From Siphonodentalium dalli (lineage: Eukaryota; Mollusca; Scaphopoda; Gadilida; Siphonodentaliidae), in NCBI GenBank assembly GCA_032622095.1, contig CP136063.1, positions 177,545,956 to 177,609,955 on the forward strand: a stretch of DNA of 64,000 nucleotides, in the 5' to 3' direction. The translations under genes and the position numbers were made by a program. Below are positions 50,611-62,445 of this stretch, in pieces. Under the pieces are notes generated by a model that saw only the letters and a program-made list of their open reading frames with translations, was not told the DNA's origin and did no database searches. Positions within the stretch are counted from its first letter, which is position 1; each line of letters opens with the position of its first letter.

Positions 50611-51945
50611 ACAATTTGGCCTCCCAGAGGCGAATGCCCGTATAAATCATATTCTACCAGTACAAAACCTCGGGAACTTTTTTAAGTATTGATAGAGAAC
50701 CTTATAAAGCTGAAAAAATAACAAGGGGAATATATTTCTTTATTAATACCTGTCGCTTAATAGTTTATTCATAAGTAGGTGAAAGTGCCAACTCGAGATG
50801 ACATTATTTAACAGACTTGATGGGTGAGTTTGCTATGCGCACTTACAATCATGGAATTTCTGCTGGGTAATTAATTCAGTGTTTTTGTGATATCAGCTCA
50901 CTAAAGCCACAAAAAGCATGCATTTTCGAGCTGGGACCACCCCATACTTTGAAGTTGATTATCGAGGAACAAATATAAACAAAGAAATATGTTCCCTGCC
51001 TTGTTTGTTCAATGTTATAAAGTTCATTATCAAAACATAACAAAATTCCCAAGTTTTGTACTGATGGAATAAGATCTCTACAGGCGCTAAGCAGAGTAAA
51101 GATTCATGACATGATCTAGGGGAGGGGGTTTCTTCATTTTCAACAAGATAGTTCCAGGCTGTTGACCCAACATTCAACAATAATTTGAACAAGGACTAAA
51201 TCATGCCAGAAGCTCCCACAAAAATATTCATGATTGCCAATTACTCAGTTAATAAATTCAATTGCAAGTCTATCACAGCTAGTGACAGTCAGTTGTGGTA
51301 TTCAGTTATTAACAGACTTGTAATTATATTAAATTTAATTCATTAGTGAAAATTCATACATGTGTTAAGTACCTTATTAATAAATCATTTAATATAAGTC
51401 TTCTTAAATATATCTCTTCATGATATTGATGATGTCCATCCCTCTCATGGCAGACCCCAGACTCCTATACTGAATACTAATAAGTAATAACAAATAGGTG
51501 GTTTTTCTGTTTACCAGCAGGTACCAGATAAGAAAATATGTATAGTGACAATGGAGTGAAATCTCCTGGAACTGTAAGATTTATCTCACAGTTTGTCATT
51601 GAGCATCAAATTGATTATTTTTTTTGTCAAAATGACATATTTAGATATAATTCAGTCTCATACTTCTTGGTGAGCTGGGGTTATGGACAATATTTCAGCA
51701 GCAAAAATGTAATTATTTTCATATTTATAGTAGTGTGAAATAACCATCGCTTCTATCCTATATTTTTTATCTTGTACCCATGATTCACCTATGTTATTCA
51801 GGATTTATGGGAGGTGCTAGTATACCATCAGTAGTCAGAGTAATCAAAACTATGTGGTTCATTTATGAGACAAAATACCGAACCTGGAGGGTCGGAACTA
51901 AAACTAATTACAACAAAAATTGTCTATTTAGGAATAAAATCAATT
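50611..51945. other. No gene recognised
   Basis: AT-rich intron sequence without open coding regions, splice-supported exons or clear repeats. Confidence 0.5.
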
Positions 51946-51949
51946 AACC

Positions 51950-53400
51950 CTTTCATTATGGGAGCAGCATTTACCCTTCCATGATTGGAGCATTGGAAAT
52001 ATTGCAAAAAAAACCTGTGCTAATGCATTCTCTTATATATGGAAGTTTCCAGTAGGGATCCTAGAATATATAAGAGAATATATTACATTGGCCTAACAAT
52101 ATTTACCTTGACCTTGTAAGCCAGTGCATTCTCTTATATATGTGAGGCTACCTATGGTACCTGCAGATATAAGGGAATGCACTGGCACATGATTCAATGC
52201 TCCACTAGCGCAGCTCCCATCAAGAAATGGTTATATTATATATTTGAGTCTCCCAAGTTCTTCCAACTGCATATTTTGTAGATTTTATTTTCCTGCTTTA
52301 CAGAAGAAATTTAATCATTTACAAATTTCCAAATTCACTAAAGATGGATTATCTCTTCCTCTAACATGTGTTGTATAGTTTACTGGTTATAAAATAATAA
52401 AAATAAGCCGGAGATACCTGTCTGGAAATGTTACTATCAATTAATATTGATTTTAAATCATATGTATTTTTTAATGCGAGAATTAAGTGGGATATATATT
52501 TGTTCCTATTTTTTTTAGAAAAAGTTCCAATAAACACGAGCCCTAAAATACTGGACATTGATTGTATGCTTATTATAATACTAATTGATAGAAGTGTTTC
52601 CAGACAGGGGTCTTCGATTCATATTTATTATGTTATACACAGGAAACTATAAAATACTTGTTATAGAAAGAGATAATGATTAATCCATCTGTAAGAGTAA
52701 GGGTTTTTCAAGTTGTGTGTCTTCAAGAATTGGAGTGTATCACACTGAGCCAAATTCAATATATGATGGTCAGGTATTTCAAAAACAAGAAACAAAATTA
52801 ACAGCTTTTTCATAGTTTTAGTAATTTTCTGACTAGATTGTGTACAAAACATGATTTCTTATTAGTCTATGGTGAAGACAAAACTATTTTTGAACAAATT
52901 ATGTGTTAGACTTACAAACTGTGAAGGGATTTCCAAACACATTGTGATGCTATCGTTTTACAATTGAAAGTGTTCTAAATAATTTTGCACATTTCATGAC
53001 TGGAGCTTCCTGAAATTTAGCGAAAACACTGCACCAATGCATTCTCTTATATATGACAGTCTCCCATAGGCAGACTCACATATTTAAGAGAATTCATTGG
53101 CCTAACAACATTTATCTTGACCATGCAAGCTAGTGGATTCTTTTATATTTACAACCTGCCATATTGGAGACCATTATTTATGATTAATCCTTCCATAATT
53201 GGAGCTTCATGAAATATTTTGAAAACTTGTGCCAATGCATTCTCTTATATATGCGAGTCTCCAATAGGATGCCTTGCATATATAAGAGAATGCATTAAGC
53301 TAACAATACTTATATTGAACTTCTAAGCCAGTGCAGTCTCTTATATTTAAGATTGTATATATGCGAGATTCATATATATAAAAGAATGCATAAGCATGAC
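51950..53400. repeat. Repeated fold-back units around GCATTCTCTTATATATG
   Basis: Units begin with a CCATGATTGGAGCATTGGAAAT-like lead, then an arm AATGCATTCTCTTATATATG and its complement 20-35 bases later. Copies lie at about 51960, 52130, 52985, 53200 and 53335. Each can form a hairpin. Confidence 0.75.
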
Positions 53401-53832
53401 TGGTTGTTTTTTTCTATTTATGCCCCAACATTTGTTAAACAGACACAAATGCCAAAAAATGGCATTTTTGGAAAAGTATCAAGACTGAAGGAGTAATCTC
53501 AGTCATAAGTTAATTTTATTTAACAAAACACCAAAACAAAAAATGCCATGAGAAAAACAGGGTATATGGATTTAAATTTATTTCAATTTGCTCTGGAGGT
53601 GGGGGGGGGGGGGTAATATATATTCAGACACATATGATACTTTTTTACATTTTACCATTTCTGCGATTCACCCACCCCCGCAACCAATTTCTTTCCCTCT
53701 TTACAATTGTTTTCCCAAAGCATTTTTCAACACCCTCCCCATCTGTCTGTCTGAATATATATGTGGAGATTCTATGAGGAAACAACTATTTTTTACCATC
53801 TTACCATCCGCCCAGAACTTTAAACCTTTCTA

Positions 53833-54140
53833 AGGCTGAAGGGGTCACTCTCACCAAAAAAAGTGCTGAAGGGTACACATGGTTTGAAAATGTTTGTGAT
53901 CGCCACTAACACCGTTACTTAAACTGTGTTTCTGAAAGTCTGACGCCCATGAGCAGTTTGTTTTCAGTTTATTTTCTGTTCATTGGAACGTAATCAATTA
54001 TTTTCTAACAGAAATCATGGCAGATACGAAATCTAAACGTCATTTAGAACGACATTTCAAACCCTGTATACCATTCAGCACATTTTCAAATCCTGTGTAC
54101 CCTTCAGCACTTTTTTTGGTGAGAGTGACCCCTTCAGCCT
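53833..54140. mobile_element. TA-flanked TIR element (Tc1/mariner-like MITE)
   Basis: About 55-bp inverted ends begin AGGCTGAAGGGGTCACTCTC, with TA at 53831-53832 and 54141-54142. Length is 308 bp with no coding capacity. A TA duplication suggests mobilisation by a Tc1/mariner transposase, which is inference. Confidence 0.68.
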
Positions 54141-54516
54141 TACTAAGTTAGATACATGTAGGTCTACCATTACATATAACGCTGTAAGGCAATACAAACC
54201 AATTATGCTTTTAAAGCGTAATGGAGTTACGCTTAAGCATAATCAGCCATTACATGTTAGATTGATCTCCCATATAGTACTTAATATATGCTTGCAATGA
54301 TAATGTTGTTGTTTGAGCCATCCAAATAATTTTGGAGTATAAATATAAGCAGCAAGCGAAATAATTGAAAAATAATTTATTATATATGATAAACAAGCAT
54401 AAATTATAAATAGTTAAGCAATAGTTCCTTGTTAGCATTGTTGAAAACACCCCATACTGTTGTTCCCCTCGCAGAGCAGATAGAAAACCGTCAATGTCAC
54501 TGATATCAACAACCGA

Positions 54517-54790
54517 CTATTCCAGGTGGTTCCATTCCACAGTTGTTTTAACAAAGAAGGAGTTTTCGTATTGTGAGCTGCTAGTACGCAGAAGTTGGAA
54601 CAATTCTGTGTTGTTACACACCTCCTTCTCCACCGGATTTTGACTGACACGTACAGTCCTCAAATTTTGTTGGCTGTAGCCTGTATTTGCCTTGTGTTTT
54701 AGATAATCAGGCTTAGGAAGTGCTGGGAGCAACCCCATGACTATTTTGTGGTATTTAACCAGTCGCTGTTCTTTCCTTCTGGGAGCTTTA
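54517..54790 (-). pseudogene. LINE 3' fragment, end of ORF2
   Basis: The minus strand reads RRKEQRLVKYHKIVMGLLP, then NLRTVRVSQ and SSQYENSFFVKTTVEWNHL. The Y-x-N-S-F-F...V-x-x-W-N ending is the usual close of a CR1/L2-like ORF2. No domains precede it, so it is 5'-truncated. The TTAA element at 54868 lies just upstream. It is antisense to the host gene, in intron 2. Confidence 0.72.
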
Positions 54791-54867
54791 CCTCAGACAG
54801 CATGTCTGTGACTAATCCATCATCTCGTCTGTATATGTTCTTTTCTGTATCTGTTCTTTGAGTTTAA

Positions 54868-55450
54868 AGGGGTACTGTACGCCAAGTGTTGTTGTTGGTT
54901 TCTATAGTCTCCGAGTCGGAGAATAAGGTAACAATTTTTCCATTATTTGAAAGTCTGTTGAGTACGAAGTCATGTTACGGACGACAAATTTACCGGAATG
55001 CAAAAATACAAATTGTCGTTGTCGAGTAATTTTTGTAAAGTTTTCAACCAAATGAATCAAATAAAAGTTATATTATATACATACTAGTCCCATATAATCA
55101 TTTAAGTTATTGTATCGTCGCTTGTCAGTGAGTGGCTTGAGTGTTCTCCCCGTATCATCATAATATTTTAAGCGATCGTGTGTGCGATCGGTTTAACAAT
55201 CCAGTATCCCTCAATTACTGTTTTTGATTACGGCAATTCGTAATTTAATTGACGCCATTTTATGGCTCCAGTCATAAATTCAATTTATATCAAATTATTA
55301 ACTTTTAAATTATTAAATTTTAAGATAGCCTATTAACCTGAGCGTTTACAGAATACATCTTCGACTCAAATTACTTATGTTTCTATATATTATCGATATT
55401 AGATCGTTGTTGTCACCGGAAATTTAATGAAAATGGCGTACAGTACCCCT
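54868..55450. mobile_element. TTAA-flanked TIR element, third family
   Basis: TTAA at 54864-54867 and 55451-55454 flanks AGGGGTACTGTACGCCA and TGGCGTACAGTACCCCT, with near-perfect TIRs. Internal sequence around TTTCTATAGTCTCCGAGTC is repeated inverted at 38571-38752. A TTAA duplication with such ends fits piggyBac- or Kolobok-type nonautonomous elements. Confidence 0.75.
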
Positions 55451-55464
55451 TTAAGAGAGATCTC

Positions 55465-56050
55465 GAGGTCAAGTGACCAATTTTGAATGGGGATTTCCAT
55501 GCAAATCTGCAGAGCAAAATTTAGAGTTGCACATACTTCTGAGTGTGAGTACTGTGACTTGATATAGTATTGAAAACAACAGGTATTTACAGGGACGCCA
55601 GAAGCATCAAAGGGCAAGGGGGCAAACCAACCAGGAGGGCACTTTTCGGGTACCCACTGGCCTCACCTGAGTCAGGCCAGCAAGGGGGGGCAAGTGCCCC
55701 CGTATGTCCCCCCCCTTCTCTGGCGTCCCTGGGTATTTATCTGGCGACTGGCGGGTCCAATTGGAACTTGTTCCATTATAAATTATAATGTTGGTGTATT
55801 TATTTTTGAATTTTATATTGATATTTCGAATCTGACAAATATAATTAAGTTATGTAGGTCAAGTGATATGTAATTCCCGAAAAAAATTCTCAAAAATATA
55901 TTTATAGAAAAATTTTATAATTTACGAAGCGGACCCACCAGATAAATACCTGTTGTCTAGTACCACATCAAGTCACACTCAGAAGTATATGCAACTCTTT
56001 AACTTTTGCTCCGCAGATTTGCATGGAAATCCCCATTCAAAATCCACCAC
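55465..56050. mobile_element. Fold-back element
   Basis: 55470-55600 is repeated inverted at 55935-56045 (TTGAATGGGGATTTCCATGC against its complement; CAACAGGTATTTATCTGG on both arms once the insertion in the left arm is removed). No clear target duplication was found. Left-arm continuity is broken by the hAT-type MITE at 55590-55731. Confidence 0.65.
55590..55731. mobile_element. hAT-type MITE with 8-bp target duplication
   Basis: The 142-bp element has ends CAGGGACGCCAGA and TCTCTGGCGTCCCTG and is flanked by GGTATTTA at 55582-55589 and 55732-55739. An 8-bp duplication and CAGGG ends are hAT hallmarks. It is nested in the left arm of a fold-back element; the right arm shows the uninterrupted target. 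Confidence 0.82.
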
Positions 56051-56397
56051 GGCGGAAGACACACACCATTCGTTGCTCTTTCCAATTTGTCGGCATCTTC
56101 CCGCTTACGAAAACTTCTTATTTGATCGCATTTTGCCAATTTAAGCTCAATATATCTCAGTTTTTTTCTAACGATATCCTGACAGTGAAACCATGCTTGA
56201 CAGAACACAGGGATATCCCCAATCTATTTATAGCATATCAGGCTGTATCAGGGGAGATAAACCATGCATGCAGTTTATAGAAGCGTTAGGAACAGGCAGT
56301 AAACAGCTGATTTCCACAACAACAACATGGTGGCGATTATTTTTGAGTCCCTTTAAACACTGCGGTAGGGTGATCAAATAGAAATGGAGAATAATCG

Positions 56398-56448
56398 AGA
56401 CGCCACAACCGTCTCCGATCTCGCTACTCGGAGACGGTTGTGGCGTCT
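56398..56448. repeat. Perfect 21-bp-arm hairpin
   Basis: AGACGCCACAACCGTCTCCGA at 56398-56418 and its exact complement at 56428-56448 are separated by a 9-base loop. GC-rich in AT-rich surroundings. Confidence 0.85.
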
Positions 56449-56908
56449 AAGATTAATCTTGCTCAAAGTAGTTATTTTTTACAAATATTATATCCAAATT
56501 GGCAACACACATCGTCATTATTATATATTAATTAATTGCAGTGATTCTCGAAGGTGAAATCGTTTTGTCAGTTTATCGCAGATAGTTGCGTCCCGAATCG
56601 AGAAGTATATATTTACAATTAAGGATAGTTCAGACGATGATATATATGGAGTGGTACGGTCGATTTGCTTGAAATTTTCGGCGATGTTACTAAAATGCTA
56701 CATTCCTCCAGTTGACATAGCGCCTGAATGCTAACTGATCAGTTTCACATACCCGAACAAGTCCATAATATGACTTTAATTAGCGAGTGTTGATATGGTT
56801 TTATAAGATTTCTATGATTGGTATTTCAAGCACATGATTATTTATAACATTTCAGACCCTTTGTCTGCCGTACGTATATAGCCTGTTATTATCACGATTT
56901 GATGATCT

Positions 56909-57000
56909 TTGGTGGGGGTGGGGTGGGGTGGGTGGTGCAATGATACATGTTTTGGAGGCAATCTTTGGTGGGGGTGGGGTGGTGGTGATACTTGGGTTGG
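56909..57000 (+). repeat. GGTGGGGGTGGGGTGG low-complexity stretch
   Basis: Two G-rich blocks (56909-56935 and 56967-56988), each with several GGGG runs, lie about 250 bp upstream of exon 3 and could form G-quadruplexes on the transcribed RNA. No coding signal. Confidence 0.7.
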
Positions 57001-57247
57001 AGTGGTGGGTGTCCGAGATCGGACAGGAACAAACTTCCGTTCCCGGGACGATGGTTCCAAAAATTAAAGAACCCAAACTTATTTCAACTTTGTATTCTGG
57101 GAGTTGTATGTACGGTACATTTCCAAAAGTGTCCATCTGTTGAAATGAACGTTTGACGAAGGGATCGAGAAGGGGGCAACATGTCCTGGTTGTATTTCTT
57201 TTAATAAAATATTCCATTCTTACAGTTCGAATTTTGTTTTTCCACAG

Positions 57248-57505
57248 AAAGGATTGATCGAGCATGACTTTGTTATATGGGCTGATGCTTCGGTTAGATT
57301 CCAAAAGGTTGCGATTGATGAATATATAAATATGTTCAATGTTGCAAAAAATCGTGGAAATGTGTTTAACAGTGGTGCAGGATATATCAACACGATGACC
57401 GGAAAGTTCACATTTGACTTTCTTGGGGAGGATCCGTGTGCCTTTCTCGGAAAGCCGGAAATCCAGGCCAATTTCCAAGTTATGGTCGCAAATGAGCACA
57501 ATCAG
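57248..57505 (+). CDS. Exon 3 of DUF1647-like gene
   Basis: 258 bp, phase 0 to phase 0, between acceptor tttgtttttccacag and donor CAG|GTATGT. It encodes 86 residues starting KGLIEHDFVIWADASVRF. The tryptophan-acid-Ala-Ser-x-Arg-Phe block is the most conserved landmark of the family and may be the metal- or sugar-binding centre, which is inference. A glycine/asparagine-rich stretch (NVFNSGAGYINT) and DFLGEDPCAFLGKPE follow. No stop or frameshift is present, which points to purifying selection in a neighbourhood of decayed transposons. An open frame of about 220 codons on the opposite strand here is a shadow. Confidence 0.83.
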
Positions 57506-57579
57506 GTATGTACACAATTATGTGACGACACATGCGTGCTTGTTATGGGTGACCATATGGCATATAGGTTCTAATAATA

Positions 57580-58350
57580 GCGTCCAATGAAAATCAATAA
57601 AGTGTCAAATAGCAATCAATATGACATTTCCAAATTAATAGAATTCGTGACCAAAATCAAAATACGTAAAATGAAAACCATTATGTGTCAAATAACAATC
57701 AATATGGCAATTCGAAATAGAGATAGTTTTAAAATAAATAATATGTCTTTTTCGATTTATGAAACTCTGTCAAAATTCATCGGACCGTGACCAAATTCAA
57801 ACTTGGCCTTTGTCATCTGAAATTTGAACCACGTACCAAAATTTTTATCAAGAGATTCAGTTTAAATTTAAAAACAATTCATGTGGTTAATCCACATACC
57901 AAACATAAAAACAATCAGATTACAAAAACTAAATTTTCACCGGAAACCACAATAATCGGCAAAATCTAAGTCGACAAGAACCATAACTCCGACAAATATG
58001 GGCGGGCTGAACCCACATTTGATGACCTGTAGTTGGAGCTGATAACCTCACATACCAAATAACACAAACTAACGTTCTCATCTGGAAACTTTCCGAAAGG
58101 ACGTCCAGACGACTATACCGACGTACGGATGGACACCGACTATTTTAATTGTCCTCCAAAAAAAAATTCAGGTACAATAAACAATTAAGCGTTCTAATAG
58201 AGGTCAATTCCATACTAATAAACGTTGTTGGAAGTCAACATAATACTAATGTCAAACGGCAATCAATTGGAAATATTTCTATCACATATATTTGTATCAG
58301 TTGCGAAGAAATCAAAATTTATTTATGCAGACAAAATCACATATGACGCT
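57580..58350 (+). repeat. Degenerate tandem repeat in intron 3
   Basis: TGTCAAATAGCAATCAATATGAC and related strings recur at about 57602, 57685 and 58250, with GTGACCAAAATC/GTGACCAAATTC between them. The repeats fall within the 1.5-kb intron between exons 3 and 4. Confidence 0.5.
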
Positions 58351-59003
58351 TGGGCGCGGCCGCAAAAGGCAACCAATGGGAAAGAAGTCCAACTCACTCG
58401 CAAACTTGGAATTCCCAATCTAATGTCATATACGATAGAGTTATTTCCCATATATTGTCCTTTGGCCGTCTGATTGCAATGGTACTCGATTTAAAAAAAT
58501 GGCCGATAAAATATATTTTGTGGGTCGATATAAGGTGCGAATTATTTGTGTTTCCACACATGTTTTAATGGCAACGTGAATTATTTGATAACTTAATTCA
58601 AATATTGTGTTACCGAAACAAGAATTGGTGAACATGGTGTCCAGAATGGCTTCCAATATGGCCGCCATTGAACATAAAGTTACCATATATAATTATGTTG
58701 GTGGTCCTGCTAATTTAGCTGTGTTGTTGACGGGGCAACTTGATTACATGTTCTTTGTCTCCCGAACATTATTAAAATATTTAAAAATATGAATGTTCTT
58801 GAATATTTCATGCTGGGTATTTCTGGAATAGCTCAGTTGAACCAAATGCCGCGAAAACAACAACTTTAGAACAGATAACGGTATTTATTTTTTTATTTAA
58901 CAACATCGGTTTGTCATAGCAGCATCATATTAATTCAGCAGGACCACTTTACCAGTAGTGAATTTCTCACTGTTTAACTTCCATTTGAATAAATTAAAAT
59001 CAG

Positions 59004-59245
59004 CTGTTGACGAAAGCTTCTGTGACATGCGCACTGGATAGACGCTGCATGGCGCCGGCGGACAGCGAATTACTGGACAGTTGTGGCGACACCACTCACA
59101 CCACCACAAAGACTATCGGACATTGCCATAGATTTGACCAATCCATGTTTGGAATTGCTATGCACCGGCTGTATCATTTAGATGGATCATACCCATACGT
59201 ATCAGATCACTTGGAATATATAACAAGAAAGGTTCCCATTCTACA
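59004..59245 (+). CDS. Exon 4 of DUF1647-like gene, near the C-terminus
   Basis: Acceptor aaaattaaaatcag precedes an open frame in phase 0, encoding about 80 residues with TCALDRRCMAPADS, LLDSC and GHCHRFDQSMFGIAMHRLY. The cysteine pattern and the histidine-arginine-phenylalanine-aspartate-glutamine motif match the C-terminal part of DUF1647 proteins. The 3' edge is ambiguous. It reads CTACAGTAAGT, so it can be a splice donor after ACA (leaving two bases of a codon) or a terminal codon CAG followed by stop TAA at 59247-59249. Either choice gives a plausible length, since the motif lies about 40 residues from the end. Confidence 0.8.
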
Positions 59246-59282
59246 GTAAGTAACTAAGTGTCATTATCACAGTGTCATTTAA

Positions 59283-59776
59283 ATATACGGATGGCCTTCG
59301 CGGTGGTTATTGCTGTTAAAATAGTCACATCCGTTAAAACCGCCATAAAAAGAAAGAATATCAAAATATAGACAGACTTTGGTCTTATATCGATCATAAA
59401 TATCAAAGTGCGGACGCTCTGTTATGTAAACAAAAGCCATATTATGTTACAGTACAGTACGTAAAGAGTATGCCAAAAGAAAAACCCTCAACACCGGGGA
59501 GACCACACTAAATGAAATTCGGTTAACATTTCCAAGTTCTTTAAAAGATACTGGTATAGCGCTCACTAACCCTCGCCAATCAAGATCCAGGTGTTGAATG
59601 GGTCAACGTGAATCACTTTCCTAAAAAAAATGTCACGTGTTTTGCTTATCGCTCCGCTCCGCTCACACAAAGTGTGTTTTGTGGAAAATATCGCATCCAT
59701 ACTATTACTTATTCTTGAGGAAACAGTTGACTGTTACTTCTAAATTATAACCTAATAACGCAGGCCATCCGTGCCT
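59283..59776. mobile_element. TTAA-flanked TIR element in the intron after exon 4
   Basis: TTAA at 59279-59282 and 59777-59780 flanks ATATACGGATGGCC and GGCCATCCGTGCCT. Internal parts resemble 26932 and 59888. It starts only about 37 bp after the possible donor of exon 4. Frames inside are not gene-like. Confidence 0.68.
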
Positions 59777-59887
59777 TTAATGATGAGGAATGGTTACCAA
59801 TTTTGAATAGGATTTCGTTTCCATTCCATGTAAATATGGGATGCAAATGTTACGACTTTCGGAAAAAAGTATACTGTGTTTTCTTCA

Positions 59888-60404
59888 AGGCACGGGTGGC
59901 GATCGTTGCAGAAATATTCACATTTGTTCAAATCGCCACCAACGGAAGGAATATTAAAATATATATAGTTTTGTTCATATGCCAAACATAATCAGCGCGT
60001 AAATAGTATATTGTCAAGACGTACGATGGTGTACGTAAACAAGAACCTTCTCGTGTTACAGAAGTTTTGCTGCTGTTTACATAACACAGCGCAAATCTAT
60101 TGATTAATCACACACAAATGATATAAACGCTCTTTATTATTTCCATATCAAGAAAACAGTAACAAATAACGCTCTTTATGCTTACCGTATCCGGATCTAA
60201 ACAAAAGCCAGGGTCTGTAACGTTTTTTGCTTTTGTTTAGATAACAAAGGAAAAACATTTGACAATAACATACTGTTTATGCCATATTTCTGATTGGCAT
60301 AAGAACAAAGTCTGTCTATATCTTACTAATTTTTCTGTTTATGGCGGTTTTTGACGGAGGTGAATATTTTAACAGCATACCCACCGCCAACGCCGATCGT
60401 ATCT
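59888..60404. mobile_element. TIR element, copy of the 26932 family
   Basis: The left end is AGGCACGGGTGGCGATCG and the right end CGCCGATCGTATCT, followed by TTAA at 60405. The left flank is TTCA, so one target base has changed. It shares the GCTCTTTAT-bearing interior with 26932-27405. Confidence 0.6.
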
Positions 60405-60472
60405 TTAACGCGCTGCTGTCTCTTTTAATCGTCAACATTATTTAGTACCATAAACGTTTCAGAGCGAAGACA

Positions 60473-60620
60473 GTATGTTGTATATGTTCTTTACATGCAT
60501 GGTCTACACACAGTATGTTGTATATGTTCTTTATATGGTCTACACACAGTATGTTGTATATGTTCTTTACATGGTCTACACACAGTATGTTGTATATGTT
60601 CTTTACATGGTCTACACACT
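60473..60620 (+). repeat. 36-bp tandem repeat, four units
   Basis: GTATGTTGTATATGTTCTTT then ACATGGTCTACACACA starts at 60473, 60513, 60549 and 60585. The first unit is 4 bp longer. Confidence 0.9.
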
Positions 60621-61330
60621 GTGGAGGTGTTTTTTTTTGCGACTGATGATTTAAAAATTCGAACACACAAACGAAATAATCAAAGTATATCGAAAAATAT
60701 AGGAAACAAACACGTATTTTCAGCGCTATATCGTCGATTTTGTTTCCGAAATCATCCACATGTGCATGTATGTTTTTACACACCTCTTACCAAATTTTGC
60801 ATACATTATTTTGGGTTCGAATGAGCCATGTCCATTTAATTTATACATGTGTGACATGGTGTGCATATATAGCAATGCATGCAAAACAGTCGCACGACGC
60901 TTATTGGTCATGTTTGTGTTGCTTATGATTTTGTTTGTCAGAATCGTCTAAGTCTCAACAATTGATAAATGTTAGATGATTACACCCATGCCATTGATTT
61001 TGAGTAATATTAAAAAAATTTGGTGAGAGCCGGGCCGATATCTTTTTTCATTTTATTTGGACTTATATTAATTACATTTTTGGGATGGAGGGTGGTCTGG
61101 CTCTTTTTCGACCTTATATCTGCGAATTTCTTTACTGTGATCAGCTTGTCCATCCGTCCGTAGACGCAAAATCGTCCCATGCAGCTTGTACTATACTGTA
61201 TTTATTGGCCAAATGTTTTTGAAACTTTGCACAACTATTCACCATCATCGGTACCTGTTCATCAGAAATTATGAGATACATCCGATATTTTTTTCTATAG
61301 TTACCCTCCTTTTCGTCTTAGAAATTTTAA

Positions 61331-61765
61331 AGATGCATAATCCGAATTAAAGCTCCCAAATTACTATTCCTTTGGCTTCGGGGTAAAAAATATTTGATTA
61401 GAGTCGAGGTACCCACCCGTCAAAGCTCAGAGTGATCAGATATCGATTTTTGAAATTTGTTATTTCTCGAGATATATACTAATTTGTGGCCCGGAAAAAA
61501 TCCTAAATGCGACGGTCTCGGTCAAAATTGTGGACGGAGATGGATAACTCTAAAATCAATTGGTAATACGGCAAAATTTCGTGATAATTCTAGTGATAAT
61601 ACGGCCATATTTCGTTTGGGAAATTTATACCACATTTGACAGTCACTGTGGTTAGCATTATTTTGTTTTAATTAATCGATTCTGATAACTAAAGCGTATT
61701 GAGAAGAAATGTTGTTGTTGTTGTAACTTGATGATATGGTGACCATCTGATCGGATTGGGTACCT
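61331..61765 (+). mobile_element. TTAA-flanked miniature element, copy 3
   Basis: TTAA at 61327-61330 and 61766-61769. It opens with the same ATGCATAATCCGAAT as the copy at 24845 and ends GGATTGGGTACCT. It contains the same CTCAGAGTGATCAGATATCG stretch as 62884 and a GTT run near 61715. Confidence 0.75.
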
Positions 61766-62119
61766 TTAAGCAACGTATATGCAATTGTGTTGTATTGTGC
61801 AATCTGATACTCCTTCGTTTCCTGGTCAACTTCTATGAAACATGGAACCGATATTTACCACCATGGCAATATGTGCAACTGCATGCGATTACGATCTTGG
61901 CTGCTCCTGTTTTAGTTGCGTTATCACCCTGTTTTACTTTTTAAATATGGATAACTTTTTACAGCCCATATGCAATGGGGTACGCTTATCCTTAATCCCA
62001 GTGGAACATTCACTCAACACACATATATATTTTAGTGATGCGGACCGGATTGCAAACAAACCGGTCCTGTACCGGTTCCCGGCTGTACCGGACCGCGGAC
62101 CGGACCACGGCCCCTTCTG

Positions 62120-62415
62120 GACATTCACACACACATAGTTTCCCATTGGGAACATTCACACACATAGTTTCCCATTTGGGATATTCACGCACATATTTTC
62201 CAATTATAATATTCACGCACATATTTTCCCATTGGGACATTCACACACATACTTTCCCATTGGGACATTCGCACACACAGTTTCCCATTAGGACATTCAC
62301 ACACATATTTTCCCATTGGGACATTCGCACACACAGTTTCCCATTGGGACATAATTCACACACATAGTTTCTGATTGGGACGTTCACACACACATATATA
62401 GTTTCCTATTGGTAT
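62120..62415 (+). repeat. About 28-bp tandem repeat, about ten units
   Basis: CACACATAGTTTCCCATTGG and GACATT repeat with small changes. The array ends about 30 bp before the polypyrimidine tract of the possible last exon. Confidence 0.88.
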
Positions 62416-62445
62416 ATCCACACACTTTGTTTCTTTATGTTTCAG

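Noticed and set aside
56852-57517. A 221-codon minus-strand frame
   Set aside because: It is antisense to exon 3 and to a G-rich repeat; the proline-rich tail comes from that repeat.
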